From assembly GCF_903946935.1 (NCBI RefSeq), contig NZ_CAJAXH010000222.1:19365-83364 (forward strand): a DNA stretch of 64,000 nt. The letters run 5' to 3'. Shown one piece after another: positions 39,866-48,226 of the stretch. This DNA comes from an uncultured Thiodictyon sp. GTDB lineage: Bacteria; Pseudomonadota; Gammaproteobacteria; Chromatiales; Chromatiaceae. Each line of letters opens with the position of its first letter. Within the stretch, counting starts at the first letter, position 1. The notes under the pieces are model-generated. The model was not told the DNA's origin and ran no database searches. It saw nothing but the letters and a program-made list of their open reading frames with translations. Position numbers and translations under genes: made by a program.

Positions 39866-41692
39866 TCATCTTTCGGTAAGGACTCTTCCCCAAGCAGACG
39901 CAATATGACGAAGCAAAGCATTGTGAATGGCGATTGACTCCGCTGAGCTTGTCCAAGACTGCCAGTGCGCAACGACTCGATTCTTATATCCAGGCCCTTG
40001 ACCCCATTCCGCTTCCATTGCCCGCCATATAGAGAAAAACGTCTTTACCTGCTCGACCCAGTGCTGCTTCGCCAGATCTCCCACGAAAGTGGAGAAAGCG
40101 CTCAACTGGGCAACGAAATCACATTCTAACGAGTCGACCTGATTCGTGAATTCGGGATATTTTCCTTTCAAGAGCGACAAGCCATCCTTGATGTACTGGG
40201 CTTCTCCTTGGCAAAACGAAACAGCATAGGTACGCGCAAGCTGGTTGATTGCCTCATACACATCAAGATTTACAAAAGAGCCTTGCCGATCTATGCTAGC
40301 GGCTAGCCTCCTGTGGTGTGTTCCCGAGAATACTTTGCCTATGTACTCGCCGAACGGTTTCCAATCCGGCGCATGAGCGTCGGCCCTTGTCCGCCAGTCA
40401 GCGACGAGTGTGTCTACGTCGCGTTTGAATGCTGAGACCTTGTCCCCCTCAGCCGATAGAAGTTCTTGCGATGCGGACACAAGCCTCGTCAGGTCGTTAA
40501 GCTTGCTATTGATGTAGGCAGATCTTCTCTCTTCCAGTACTCGCCAAATCTCCGATCCATGATCTATGCGGCTGTCAAATGTAATGACGTTTGGGGAAAT
40601 CCTGTAGTCATGGGAAATTTTGGTTGCAACCTGATCCTCCCGAATGCTGCGGCCAATGCCTTTTCTGTCGTGGATATCGGTTATATCCTCGTCGATATCT
40701 GCAACTTTATCCGACTCATCTTTATCCAAGATCAAAAGCGTTGCGTCACGCGCAATGCGGTTTCCAAGCCCGAGGCTTATGGCGAGGTCGAAAAAAGATC
40801 TACAGTCGGCGTCCGGCGCGTCGACAAAGGTCGAGCAAACTATAGGAAATATTCCCTCTGTATCAAGGATAGAGCGAATGTCCTCCCTGTGTATGTACGA
40901 GTCGATCCCTCTTGTATCAATTATCGACCAAGTTTGATCGCCTCGCTTTAAGGGAAAAGGACCACAAATCGTTATGAGCGACGGAATAGATACTTTGCTG
41001 TTCTTACCGTCGTTTATGCGAGCAAATGTCTCCTTGAGCCAGTCTTTCCACGCTTCCGCTTCTTCGGGGCTTGGCCACAACTCGGTTTTTGTTCTGCTCT
41101 CCAGCGCAAGGCAGGCATACATCAATTCGTCGACTTCCTCGACGGAACTGCAGTTCCTCGAAAATTCTAATGCCTTATCTGTGGAGCGCCACCTGCCATC
41201 CTCCTTCCTCTTTTCGATCGTGAGGCCAAGCATATTTCTGATGCAGCGAGTGAGTTCTTCACTTAAGAGGTTTCCGCCCTCATCTTCGTCAGAGACGTGC
41301 TTGTTTGCCTTTGCCCAGATAAACTCGGCAAAGTGTCTTACCACTCGCCGAACCTCATCACTGGATAGAGGATCAATCTTTATAGAATACTTCGTGGCAT
41401 ATTCAATCCTAACCTCACAAACGGTGACGCGACCCGCGCCTGTCTTGAGGAGATCAACAACCTCTTTATTATTAGATAGAGATTGAAGATCTACCGCCCT
41501 GCATATAGCAGAGGTCTTTCCCGCGCCGATCTTTCCTACAAACGCCGCGCGATAGTTAGTCTGATCCATATCAGCGCGAATCTTTATAATCGCAGTCTTG
41601 TTTTCGGTGAGTTGTGCCGAAACCTCCGCATTGACACTTGAGACAAGGTACTCTTCGATCTCAGCCAACAACTGATCTGCTTGCTCTTTCAT
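39866..41692 (-). CDS. Dynamin-like P-loop GTPase-type protein of unknown function
   Basis: The protein has 608 residues. FVGKIGAGKTS (53-61) is the P-loop. GAGRVTVCEV (85-94) is placed like the switch I threonine of dynamin-type proteins, WSIIDTRGID (256-264) is a DxxG switch II, and LLILDKDESDK (319-329) may stand in for the N/TKxD guanine motif. The N- and C-terminal parts are helical. Base composition differs from the neighbours: bases 40561-40620 have 25 G/C of 60, against roughly two thirds nearby, and codon use follows. There is no membrane helix. Large P-loop proteins of this build are often anti-phage or membrane-remodelling factors, but no family is recognised. It starts 34 bases after an attC-like site. 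Confidence 0.6.
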   Translation of the reverse strand: MKEQADQLLAEIEEYLVSSVNAEVSAQLTENKTAIIKIRADMDQTNYRAAFVGKIGAGKTSAICRAVDLQSLSNNKEVVDLLKTGAGRVTVCEVRIEYATKYSIKIDPLSSDEVRRVVRHFAEFIWAKANKHVSDEDEGGNLLSEELTRCIRNMLGLTIEKRKEDGRWRSTDKALEFSRNCSSVEEVDELMYACLALESRTKTELWPSPEEAEAWKDWLKETFARINDGKNSKVSIPSLITICGPFPLKRGDQTWSIIDTRGIDSYIHREDIRSILDTEGIFPIVCSTFVDAPDADCRSFFDLAISLGLGNRIARDATLLILDKDESDKVADIDEDITDIHDRKGIGRSIREDQVATKISHDYRISPNVITFDSRIDHGSEIWRVLEERRSAYINSKLNDLTRLVSASQELLSAEGDKVSAFKRDVDTLVADWRTRADAHAPDWKPFGEYIGKVFSGTHHRRLAASIDRQGSFVNLDVYEAINQLARTYAVSFCQGEAQYIKDGLSLLKGKYPEFTNQVDSLECDFVAQLSAFSTFVGDLAKQHWVEQVKTFFSIWRAMEAEWGQGPGYKNRVVAHWQSWTSSAESIAIHNALLRHIASAWGRVLTER

Positions 41693-41725
41693 TTTTTGTG
41701 CGGACCCTTCAGGCGAATATTAGGA

Positions 41726-41815
41726 GACTAACGTTTTCCACAGCCGACGCCATACGGCGGCCGGAACGGTTGCGGATGCCGCAGTATGGCGTCGGCGCTG
41801 ATACAATGGTTAGCC
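41726..41815 (-). other. attC-like integron recombination site
   Basis: On the minus strand this 90-base palindrome runs GGCTAAC - 12 nt - GCCGACGCCATAC - 28-nt centre - GTATGGCGTCGGC - 10 nt - GTTAGTC. The 13-bp arms are perfect. The outer cores each match the attC consensus (RYYYAAC and GTTRRRY) with one mismatch. The arm begins GCCGACGCC, as in the aadA attC. The TAA stop of the upstream gene (41810-41812) is inside GGCTAAC, which is usual for cassette genes. Size is in the attC range (about 57-141). No integrase or second full site is visible. Confidence 0.55.
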
Positions 41816-42505
41816 ATAATCATGTCCGCTGTCCGATAATATGCGGCTGGCGAAACCTGTGTATGCCCAGCGGACACAATGCTTCGTGCTTGATTTATGG
41901 ATCAAAAAGGCAAAGGGCAGAGAAATCTTTGCGTTCTGATCGTACTCGAAAATAATTTGCCAACCATCCAAGTCCATATCCTCCCATCCGTCAGGCATGC
42001 GGGCTGGTAGGGCCTTTCCGAGCATGCTCAATGAAATGGTTTGCCCTTCTGGTATTGCTTTATCTCTAATGGGAAAGCGAGCATCCGTGATGCCCTCAAT
42101 CACATGCTTCGCAGCGTCGTCGTCCATTCCCAATAGATCTTGCTCCTGGAAGGGGAGCGCGTTCGCTATCAACATGCCTGTTTTTGTGTAAAGAGGGCCT
42201 TGGTTCTCGTCAAATAAAGCGTTAGATTTGGCTTTGAGCCAAAGCCGTTTAAGCGTGTGTGAGCCGTTGTTGGCGGTGATTGTTAGGTTGATCTGGAAAA
42301 AATAATCGCCCGAGTCGATGCGCTTGACAGCCGCTTTGTCAACGTTGATTGCAAGATCGCTTCTTATGAGAGCCAGGCTGTCGTTTTCTTTCGGTAATTT
42401 CCTTTTCGAAAGTTGCGATTTCACAAAATAGACAAATACGGTGATAACGGTTATCCCAGCTCCACTGAAGAGCCACTCCTTGTTGTCCGCGATCCAGGTC
42501 ATCAT
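41810..42505 (-). CDS. Membrane-anchored protein of unknown function
   Basis: The protein has 231 residues. One membrane segment near the start (LFSGAGITVITVFVYFV, about 13-29) is followed by a basic stretch (KSQLSKRKLPKE) and a soluble, probably beta-rich domain of about 190 residues (FFQINLTITANNGSHTLKRLWLKAKS; WQIIFEYDQNAKISLPF). No family is recognised. Codon use and lower GC match the GTPase-type gene downstream and not the flanks. Its stop codon lies in the attC-like site. The two genes may act together at the membrane, which is inference from position only. Confidence 0.6.
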   Translation of the reverse strand: MMTWIADNKEWLFSGAGITVITVFVYFVKSQLSKRKLPKENDSLALIRSDLAINVDKAAVKRIDSGDYFFQINLTITANNGSHTLKRLWLKAKSNALFDENQGPLYTKTGMLIANALPFQEQDLLGMDDDAAKHVIEGITDARFPIRDKAIPEGQTISLSMLGKALPARMPDGWEDMDLDGWQIIFEYDQNAKISLPFAFLIHKSSTKHCVRWAYTGFASRILSDSGHDYG

Positions 42506-42861
42506 TTTGTAGAGGTCAAGCTTGGCGTTCGATAGCTAATGTGGCGCCTAAAGCGGCGCGGGGGTAAAGGGACTAAGGTCAATTATTTTTACGACGCTCC
42601 GGACCAGTCGCCCTGGCCATACCCGCCTCGGGTACAGTTGCAGGTGAAAATAAACCTCGCTCGACCACCTGTCAAGCCACGCAGAGAAAATCCGTTCATT
42701 CCGGGGTATGTTAAGAAACTTAACGAACCAGGCGGTAGGCTCTCCTTTAACCGCTGGATGGCGATCCGGACCGGGCAGTCCATCGTCGCCCATTCCGACC
42801 AGCGGCCTCGGTCATGGTTCCGGCCACCCCGCTGTATTCTGCGCCTCCGTGCTGACTGAGA

Positions 42862-42905
42862 GATTGCCGTCCCTGGTCTGGATTTCGGTATCCCGGCCGG
42901 AATGA
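42862..42905. repeat. Dispersed intergenic repeat, copy 3
   Basis: It has the CTGGATTTCGG and CCCGGCCGGAATGAAGG core of the copies at 12246 and 16257. It marks the return to high-GC host sequence beside the AT-rich block. The rest of 42506-42960 holds no supported gene. Confidence 0.5.
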
Positions 42906-42966
42906 AGGCGCAGCGCTGGCAGGAACGACGGCCTTGATCATCATCCCGGGCACCTGCCTCCGCCAA

Positions 42967-43034
42967 TGTAGGTCGCCCTTTAGGGTGACCAGCCTTCCGT
43001 GCTGTCGGGTGGTCGCCCTGAAGGGCGACCTACA
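42967..43034. repeat. Inverted repeat with nested hairpins
   Basis: TGTAGGTCGCCCTTTAGGGT opens and AGGGCGACCTACA closes a long palindrome; each arm also folds on itself (GCCCTTTAGGG and GCCCTGAAGGGC). It looks like a REP pair. Confidence 0.6.
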
Positions 43035-43090
43035 TCCACCCGTGGCCGGGTCATGATCAAGGCCGGAACGACGATCAAGGCCGCCAGCGG

Positions 43091-43432
43091 CTATGCCGCT
43101 TTCAGCATGAACTCGACATGGACCACGTCATAGGGAAACAGCAAGGCCCCGTCGGCGGTCTTGTCGATGACGCCACTCTGCACCAGCACCTGTGCGTCGG
43201 TGTGAACGCCCTTCACGTCACGCCCAACCCGCCGCGCCAGCTCGCGCACCCCGAGCGGACCGGCCCCGGTCAGCGCCTTGAGGATTACCCAGCGGTTGGC
43301 CGTCAAGGTGGACCACAGGTCCTCGTGACTGGGGAAGGTGATGAAACAGCCCTGAGGCTCACCCCGGAAAGCGGCCTTCATGCGCTGCATGGTGGTCTCG
43401 GTATCGGCAACTTCGATCGTGACAGTGGTCAT
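43091..43432 (-). CDS. Winged-helix DNA-binding protein (antitoxin-like, HVO_A0114 type)
   Basis: The protein has 113 residues from ATG 43432. RWVILKALTGAGPLGVRELARRVGRDVKGVHTDAQVLVQSGVI is a MarR-like winged helix. Small proteins of this kind are often antitoxins paired with an upstream DUF6516 toxin. The 50 bases before the start encode FRFADDFWADVAQL and a stop, which resembles such a toxin's C-terminus, so the partner may be lost. The gap 43433-43608 shows nothing else. Confidence 0.65.
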   Translation of the reverse strand: MTTVTIEVADTETTMQRMKAAFRGEPQGCFITFPSHEDLWSTLTANRWVILKALTGAGPLGVRELARRVGRDVKGVHTDAQVLVQSGVIDKTADGALLFPYDVVHVEFMLKAA

Positions 43433-43608
43433 GGATGCCTCACAGTTGGGCAACATCGGCCCAAAAATCATCAGCGAAACGAAACCGGAGCGACGACGAC
43501 GCACACCCCCCGCGAGAGTGGGCGAGGCTCTCGCGAGGACCCAACGGCGCTTCGCGCCGTCGCCGACAGGCTGTCGGCGCTCCCAGGCGCGGCGGGGTGT
43601 GGAACGAT

Positions 43609-44160
43609 CTAATCGTCTTGCTGGTGGGACGGATCGGCGACCGGTACAGCATCCGGCGCAATGGCTGCTAATAACCCCCGCAGCAGTTCCAATGGCGCCG
43701 GCGGGCAGCCCGGAATCTTCACATCCACCGGAATGACGTTCTCCACAGCCCCGCGGCTGGCATAGGAGACGCCGAATTCGCCGCCGTCGCAGGCGCAGGT
43801 GCCGGCGGCGATCACGAGTTTCGGCACCGGGGTCGCCTGCCAGGTGCGGCGCAAGGCCGTTTCCATGTGGCGGGAGACGGGGCCGGTCACGAGCAGTGCA
43901 TCGGCGTGGCGCGGGGAGGCGACGAAGTGCAGGCCGAAGCGCTCCAGGTCGTAATAGGGGTTGTTGAGCGCGTGGATCTCCAATTCGCAGCCGTTGCAGG
44001 ATCCCGCATCGACCTGGCGGATGGCGAGGCTGCGCCCAAGCCGGGCATGGACGTGGCGCCGCAGTTCGATACCGAGCCGTTCCAGCTCTGGGTCATCGAT
44101 GGCGGGTGGCGCCTCGGTGATGACGCCGGTTTTCAGTGATTGCTGGAGGATACGAAACAT
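43609..44160 (-). CDS. hyfI: HyfI/NuoB-like small subunit of a hydrogenase-4-related complex
   Basis: The protein has 183 residues from ATG 44160. SCNGCELEIHALNNPYYDLERFG, GTCACDGG and PGCPPAPLELLRGLL supply the four Cys of the single [4Fe-4S] cluster next to the active site (N2 in complex I). Sequence and size match HyfI/HycG. It would pass electrons to or from the large subunit. The MITE-like repeat separates it from hyfG, yet the strand and order match an operon. Confidence 0.85.
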   Translation of the reverse strand: MFRILQQSLKTGVITEAPPAIDDPELERLGIELRRHVHARLGRSLAIRQVDAGSCNGCELEIHALNNPYYDLERFGLHFVASPRHADALLVTGPVSRHMETALRRTWQATPVPKLVIAAGTCACDGGEFGVSYASRGAVENVIPVDVKIPGCPPAPLELLRGLLAAIAPDAVPVADPSHQQDD

Positions 44161-44188
44161 GGTGCCTTGATCCCAGAAAGAGCAGTTG

Positions 44189-44318
44189 TCACGCCAAGGC
44201 GCCAAGCCCGCCAAGCCTTTTCAATGCGCTATCGGCGTCCCCCGTTTCACCTGCCGGGTGACGCTGACCGCTTGGCCAGCCTATTGCTTTTCTTGGCGTG
44301 CTTGGCGCCTTGGCGTGA
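44189..44318. repeat. MITE-like repeat, copy 2, between hyfG and hyfI
   Basis: This 130-bp element has the same 18-bp terminal inverted repeats as the copy at 31146-31274, the same AGAAAGAGC left flank, and a related internal ACCTGCCGGGTGA hairpin. It fills the gap between two genes that are normally adjacent, so it inserted into the hyf operon. Confidence 0.75.
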
Positions 44319-44336
44319 GCAATCGCGGATTGAGGT

Positions 44337-45977
44337 CTAGAGGTCCTCGCCCGAATAGGACCCATTGACCGATTTGTTGCACACCGGGAAGTCCGGGACG
44401 ATGTTCCCTAAAATCAACTGCTCCAGGGCCGGCCAGGTGAACCAACTCGGGTCGCGCGGGAAAAAGCGCGTGATGCGTCCGTCGGCACCGAAGCGCACGA
44501 AGGTCATGATCTCCCCGCGCCAACCGTCGACCAGCCCGAGGCCAACGGCCCCGGGCGGCGCCGGGGGCAGCGGCGCGGTGGTCTCGCCCGCGGGCAGGGT
44601 CATGAGCAAGCGGTCCATCATGACCAGGCTTTCCTGAATCTCGCTCATGCGCACCCGCACCCGGGCGGCGACATCGCCCTCGCGCTCCTGTGGCACCACC
44701 ACCTCCAGCCGGTCATAGGGCGGGTAGGGGCAGTCGCGGCGCACATCGAAGGGCAGGCCGCTGGCCTTGCCGACCGGGCCGGTGCAGCCGAGCGCCCGCA
44801 CCTGCGCGGTGCTCAGGCGCCCGGTGCTGATCAGGCGATCATTGAGCGACGGGTGATCGTCGATGACGTCGAACAGCGGTATGGCCGCCCGCCGCAGCGC
44901 GGTGTGATCGGCGAGCAGCAGCGCCGGCGCCTCTGCTGTCAGGTCCCAGGCCACGCCGCCGGGGCAGATGGCGTCCATCATCAGCCGGTGTCCGAAGAGT
45001 GCGCGGCTGCGCCGTTGCCACAGTTCGCGCAGGCGGGCGCACTGCATGTGGGCGAAGCCAAAGCCCACGTCGTTACAGATCGCACCGATATCGCCCAGGT
45101 GATTGGCGACGCGCTCACGCTCGGCCATCAGTGCGCGCAGCCAGTCGGCGCGCGGCGGGACGGCGCCGCCGGTGGCGCGCTCCATGGCCTGACAGGCGGC
45201 CCAGGTGTGGGCGACCGTGGAGTCGCCGCAGACCCGCGCGGCCAGCCGGGCGAGGGCGGCCGGGTCGCGACCCACTGCAATCTTCTCGATGCCTTTGTGG
45301 ACATAGCCCAGGCGCTCCTCCAGGCGCAACACGTCCTCGCCCATGGCCTGGAAGCGGAAGTGTCCGGGCTCGATGATGCCGGCGTGGACCGGGCCTACCG
45401 GGATCTCATAGACCCCGCTGCCCTGGACCTTGGGGAATGGGTAATCGGCGTCGGCGCCGACGTGGCGTACTGAGCGGCCGGCCGTCGGGAAGTCGGTGCG
45501 TAGCGGAAACTCGCCCTCTTCCCAAGCCTGGTGACGGGTCCAGCGGCGCGGATCCGGGTGGCCTTGAAAGGTCACCCCGGTCAGGTCGTGGCAGTGGCGT
45601 TCCAGGCGGGCGAGCCCCGGGAAATGGGGGGTCTGGGAGGGCAGGACTGGCTGGTCTAGCGGGACCGCGGTCTCCAGCACCACATAGCCACCCTGGTACT
45701 CCAGGCAGGCGTAGACGGCGATGCCCTGGGGGTCCGGCGTGGAGTCCGCGCCGGTGGCGACCCGGGTGACGATGCCGGCGCCCTCCGAGGGATCGGCCCA
45801 CATCCCCACATGGCGCAGCCCCATCCGCGCCGCGACCTTGGCCGCGTTGCCCCAGTCCTCCGGGTCCAGCACCAGTCGCTGGGCCGGTGCCAGCACGGCC
45901 TCGTCACCCGAATGGGCGAGCAGGTGCTCGGCCGCCAGCCGGGCCAGAAAATCCGGGAGCCAGTCGAGTCTGCTCAT
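44337..45977 (-). CDS. hyfG: HyfG/NuoCD-like large subunit lacking NiFe-site cysteines
   Basis: The protein has 546 residues from ATG 45977 (GGAG upstream; ATG 45992 also possible). An N-terminal NuoC-like part (YVVLETAVPLD to DPRRWTRHQ) is fused to the NuoD-like part (GPVHAGIIEPGHFRF; LGYVHKGIEK). In HycE-type hydrogenases the nickel ligands are RxCGxC and CYSC. Here the first reads RVCGDS (one of two Cys kept) and the last reads SYSG in NGSYSGEDL. The NiFe centre therefore cannot form as in hydrogenase. It should be a structural or quinone-like module in a proton-pumping complex with another substrate. Confidence 0.82.
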   Translation of the reverse strand: MSRLDWLPDFLARLAAEHLLAHSGDEAVLAPAQRLVLDPEDWGNAAKVAARMGLRHVGMWADPSEGAGIVTRVATGADSTPDPQGIAVYACLEYQGGYVVLETAVPLDQPVLPSQTPHFPGLARLERHCHDLTGVTFQGHPDPRRWTRHQAWEEGEFPLRTDFPTAGRSVRHVGADADYPFPKVQGSGVYEIPVGPVHAGIIEPGHFRFQAMGEDVLRLEERLGYVHKGIEKIAVGRDPAALARLAARVCGDSTVAHTWAACQAMERATGGAVPPRADWLRALMAERERVANHLGDIGAICNDVGFGFAHMQCARLRELWQRRSRALFGHRLMMDAICPGGVAWDLTAEAPALLLADHTALRRAAIPLFDVIDDHPSLNDRLISTGRLSTAQVRALGCTGPVGKASGLPFDVRRDCPYPPYDRLEVVVPQEREGDVAARVRVRMSEIQESLVMMDRLLMTLPAGETTAPLPPAPPGAVGLGLVDGWRGEIMTFVRFGADGRITRFFPRDPSWFTWPALEQLILGNIVPDFPVCNKSVNGSYSGEDL

Positions 45978-46022
45978 CGCTCCACGCCCCATTTGCAGTC
46001 AGGTGCGTTCATGTGCGGGCCC

Positions 46023-47531
46023 TCACAGCAGCCGGGTCCCGGTGATCAACCCGGTGGCCCGGTCCAGCCAATCGGCCAGGAAGACCGGAATCGCCAGCCC
46101 CAACCACAGCACCAGGATCAGGTGGATGGCGACCGGGACCATGTTGGCCTCGACCGGGCGCTGACCCTCCGGGGGAATGCCGTAGACCATGGGGTGCAGG
46201 TGCCGGAACAGACCCGCAAAGGCGACCGCCAGTCCCGAGAGCAGGGCCAGTGTGAACCAGGGTGCCGTCTTCATGGTGGCCGTGAGCAGCAGAAATTCGC
46301 TCATGAAGACACCAAAGGGCGGGAAACCGGCAATCGCCGCGACCCCGATCAGGAGCGACCAGCCGACTGCCGGCTGGGTGCGGATCAGGCCGCGGATCTG
46401 TGCGATCGCCTGGGTGCCCGCGATGTGGGCGGCGTGACCGACGGTGATGAAGATCGCAGACTTCGTGAGTGAATGCACCAGCATGTGCAGCAGTGCGCCG
46501 AAGGTGGCGAGCGGTCCGCCCAGGCCGAAACCGAAGGTCATGAGCCCCATGTGCTCGATGGACGAATAGCTGAACATGCGCTTGATGTCGCGTTGGCGGT
46601 GCAGAAAGAGCCCCGCCACCAGGAATGAGACGAGCCCAAAACCCATCAGCAGATAGCCCGCCAGGTGCGGCGAACCGCTGTGTACCAGCGACCCGTCCAC
46701 CAGCATCTTGAGCCGCACCACTGCATACAGCGCGACATTGAGCAAGAGCCCGGAGAGCACCGCGGACATCGGTGTCGGGCCCTCTGAGTGCGCATCCGGC
46801 AGCCATTGATGCATGGGCACCAGGCCGACCTTGGTGCCGTAGCCGACCAGCAGGAAGACAAAGGCGAGCCGCATCACCGCCGGTTCCAACCGCCCGGACT
46901 CGGCATACAGTGTGCTCCAATTGAGCCCGGCGGCGGGGTCAGTGATGACCTGTTGCGCGGCAAAATAGGTCAGCACGGTGCCGAACAGGGCGAGCGCGAT
47001 GCCGACACCGCACAGGATGAAATACTTCCAGGCCGCCTCGACCGCCTCCGGTGTGCGGTAGAGCGACACCAGCAGCACGGTCGCGAGCGTCGCTCCCTCC
47101 ACCGCCACCCACATGACACCCAGGTTGTCGGTGGTGAGTGCGACCAGCATGGTGAACATGAAGAGCTGGTACATGGAGTGATAGGTGCGCAGCCGCCGCG
47201 CGCCGATGCGCCCGGTGTCGAGTACATGGCGCATGTAAGGGCGCGAGAAGATGCTGGTGGTGAGTCCCACGAAGGCCGTGAGCACCACCAGATAGACATT
47301 GAATGCATCGACCCGGAAGGGCAGGCCGGCGATGCCCCCGGCGATGAAACCGGCCGCCCCGCCGGCCTGGTCGCCGACCAGTGCCAGCGACCAGGCGAGC
47401 CACAGCGCCGCCGCCAGCGAGACCGCCGAGACGCCCAGATTGAACCAGCCGGCGGGCGCCGCCGGTCGGATCAGGCCCAGCGCCAGGGCGCCTAAGAGCG
47501 GCGTCAGCAGGACGAGCGAGAGTGCGGTCAC
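46023..47531 (-). CDS. hyfF: HyfF-like proton-pumping antiporter subunit
   Basis: The protein has 502 residues from GTG 47531, overlapping the hyfE stop (GTGA); the track's 618-residue version is a false extension. It has about 14 membrane helices of the NuoL/M/N-Mrp fold. Pump residues are kept: Glu in WVAVEGATLAT, Lys in GTKVGLVPMHQWLPDAHSEG (the family signature), and Lys/Arg in RDIKRMFSYSSIEHMG. It is expected to move protons across the inner membrane. Confidence 0.85.
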   Translation of the reverse strand: MTALSLVLLTPLLGALALGLIRPAAPAGWFNLGVSAVSLAAALWLAWSLALVGDQAGGAAGFIAGGIAGLPFRVDAFNVYLVVLTAFVGLTTSIFSRPYMRHVLDTGRIGARRLRTYHSMYQLFMFTMLVALTTDNLGVMWVAVEGATLATVLLVSLYRTPEAVEAAWKYFILCGVGIALALFGTVLTYFAAQQVITDPAAGLNWSTLYAESGRLEPAVMRLAFVFLLVGYGTKVGLVPMHQWLPDAHSEGPTPMSAVLSGLLLNVALYAVVRLKMLVDGSLVHSGSPHLAGYLLMGFGLVSFLVAGLFLHRQRDIKRMFSYSSIEHMGLMTFGFGLGGPLATFGALLHMLVHSLTKSAIFITVGHAAHIAGTQAIAQIRGLIRTQPAVGWSLLIGVAAIAGFPPFGVFMSEFLLLTATMKTAPWFTLALLSGLAVAFAGLFRHLHPMVYGIPPEGQRPVEANMVPVAIHLILVLWLGLAIPVFLADWLDRATGLITGTRLL

Positions 47532-48226
47532 TGGCCCTCCGCCCCGGTCTCTCCGGGGGTCTCGCGCAGTCGATTGAGCCGGTCCACGTCGAGCGAGTCG
47601 ATGCTCTCGCGGATCTGCAGGAAAAAGACGCCGAACAGCACCATGGCCACCAGCACGTCGAAGGCGACCCCCAACTCCACCACCAGCGGCATGCCGCCGG
47701 TGGCCGAGACGGCGGCCAGGAAGAGCCCGTTCTCCATCGACATGAAGCCCAGCACCTGGGCCACCGCCTGGGTGCGGAAGACCATCATCAAGAGCCCGAT
47801 CAGCACCACCGCGAGGCTGACCGCAACGATGTTGCGGGTGAAGGTCAGCTCCGCCTGGATCATCGGCAGCACCAGCCAATAGCTGAAGATCACCAGGGCC
47901 ACCGCGGCCATGGTCACCAGCGTCGGGCTCTGCAATGACTCGGTGTGACGCTCCAGTTTCAGGCGGCGGGTGAGCCGGTGCAGCATCCAGGGGATCAGCA
48001 GGGCCTTGAGTGCCAGGGTGAGTGCCGCGGAGAAATATAGGTGCGGCATCTGCCCGGCCGCCGCGACCACCAAGGTGACCGCCGCCACCAAGCCACCCTG
48101 CCAGGCGAAGGCGTGGATCGCCGAGATCAGCCGCGTCTGGGCCAGCAGCACGAAGGAGAGAAACAGCACGATCGCCGCCAGCACCAGCACCAATTGCTGG
48201 AGTAGCGGCAGCAGGGTCAGGCTCAT
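47528..48226 (-). CDS. hyfE: HyfE-like membrane subunit (NuoK-related)
   Basis: The protein has 232 residues from ATG 48226, overlapping the hyfC stop by four bases. Seven hydrophobic segments are seen. VLGFMSMENGLFLAAVSATGG is the NuoK/HyfE motif with the conserved Glu. The C-terminus (FLQIRESIDSLDVDRLNRLRE) is a cytoplasmic helix as in E. coli HyfE. Confidence 0.85.
   Translation of the reverse strand: MSLTLLPLLQQLVLVLAAIVLFLSFVLLAQTRLISAIHAFAWQGGLVAAVTLVVAAAGQMPHLYFSAALTLALKALLIPWMLHRLTRRLKLERHTESLQSPTLVTMAAVALVIFSYWLVLPMIQAELTFTRNIVAVSLAVVLIGLLMMVFRTQAVAQVLGFMSMENGLFLAAVSATGGMPLVVELGVAFDVLVAMVLFGVFFLQIRESIDSLDVDRLNRLRETPGETGAEGQ

Noticed and set aside
42539-42859. ORF 42539-42859 as a gene
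   Set aside because: It crosses into dispersed repeat DNA, has no recognisable domain or ribosome-binding site, and its composition is not protein-like.
44337-45977. A functional NiFe hydrogenase
   Set aside because: Three of the four nickel-ligand cysteines are replaced and no maturation genes are in the window.
46009-46920. Long ORFs such as 46009-46920, 49375-51249, 23935-25338 and 26327-27649
   Set aside because: They are antisense or out-of-frame shadows of hyfF, hyfB, the CoA-transferase and phaA, and their sequences are low-complexity Gly/Arg/His.
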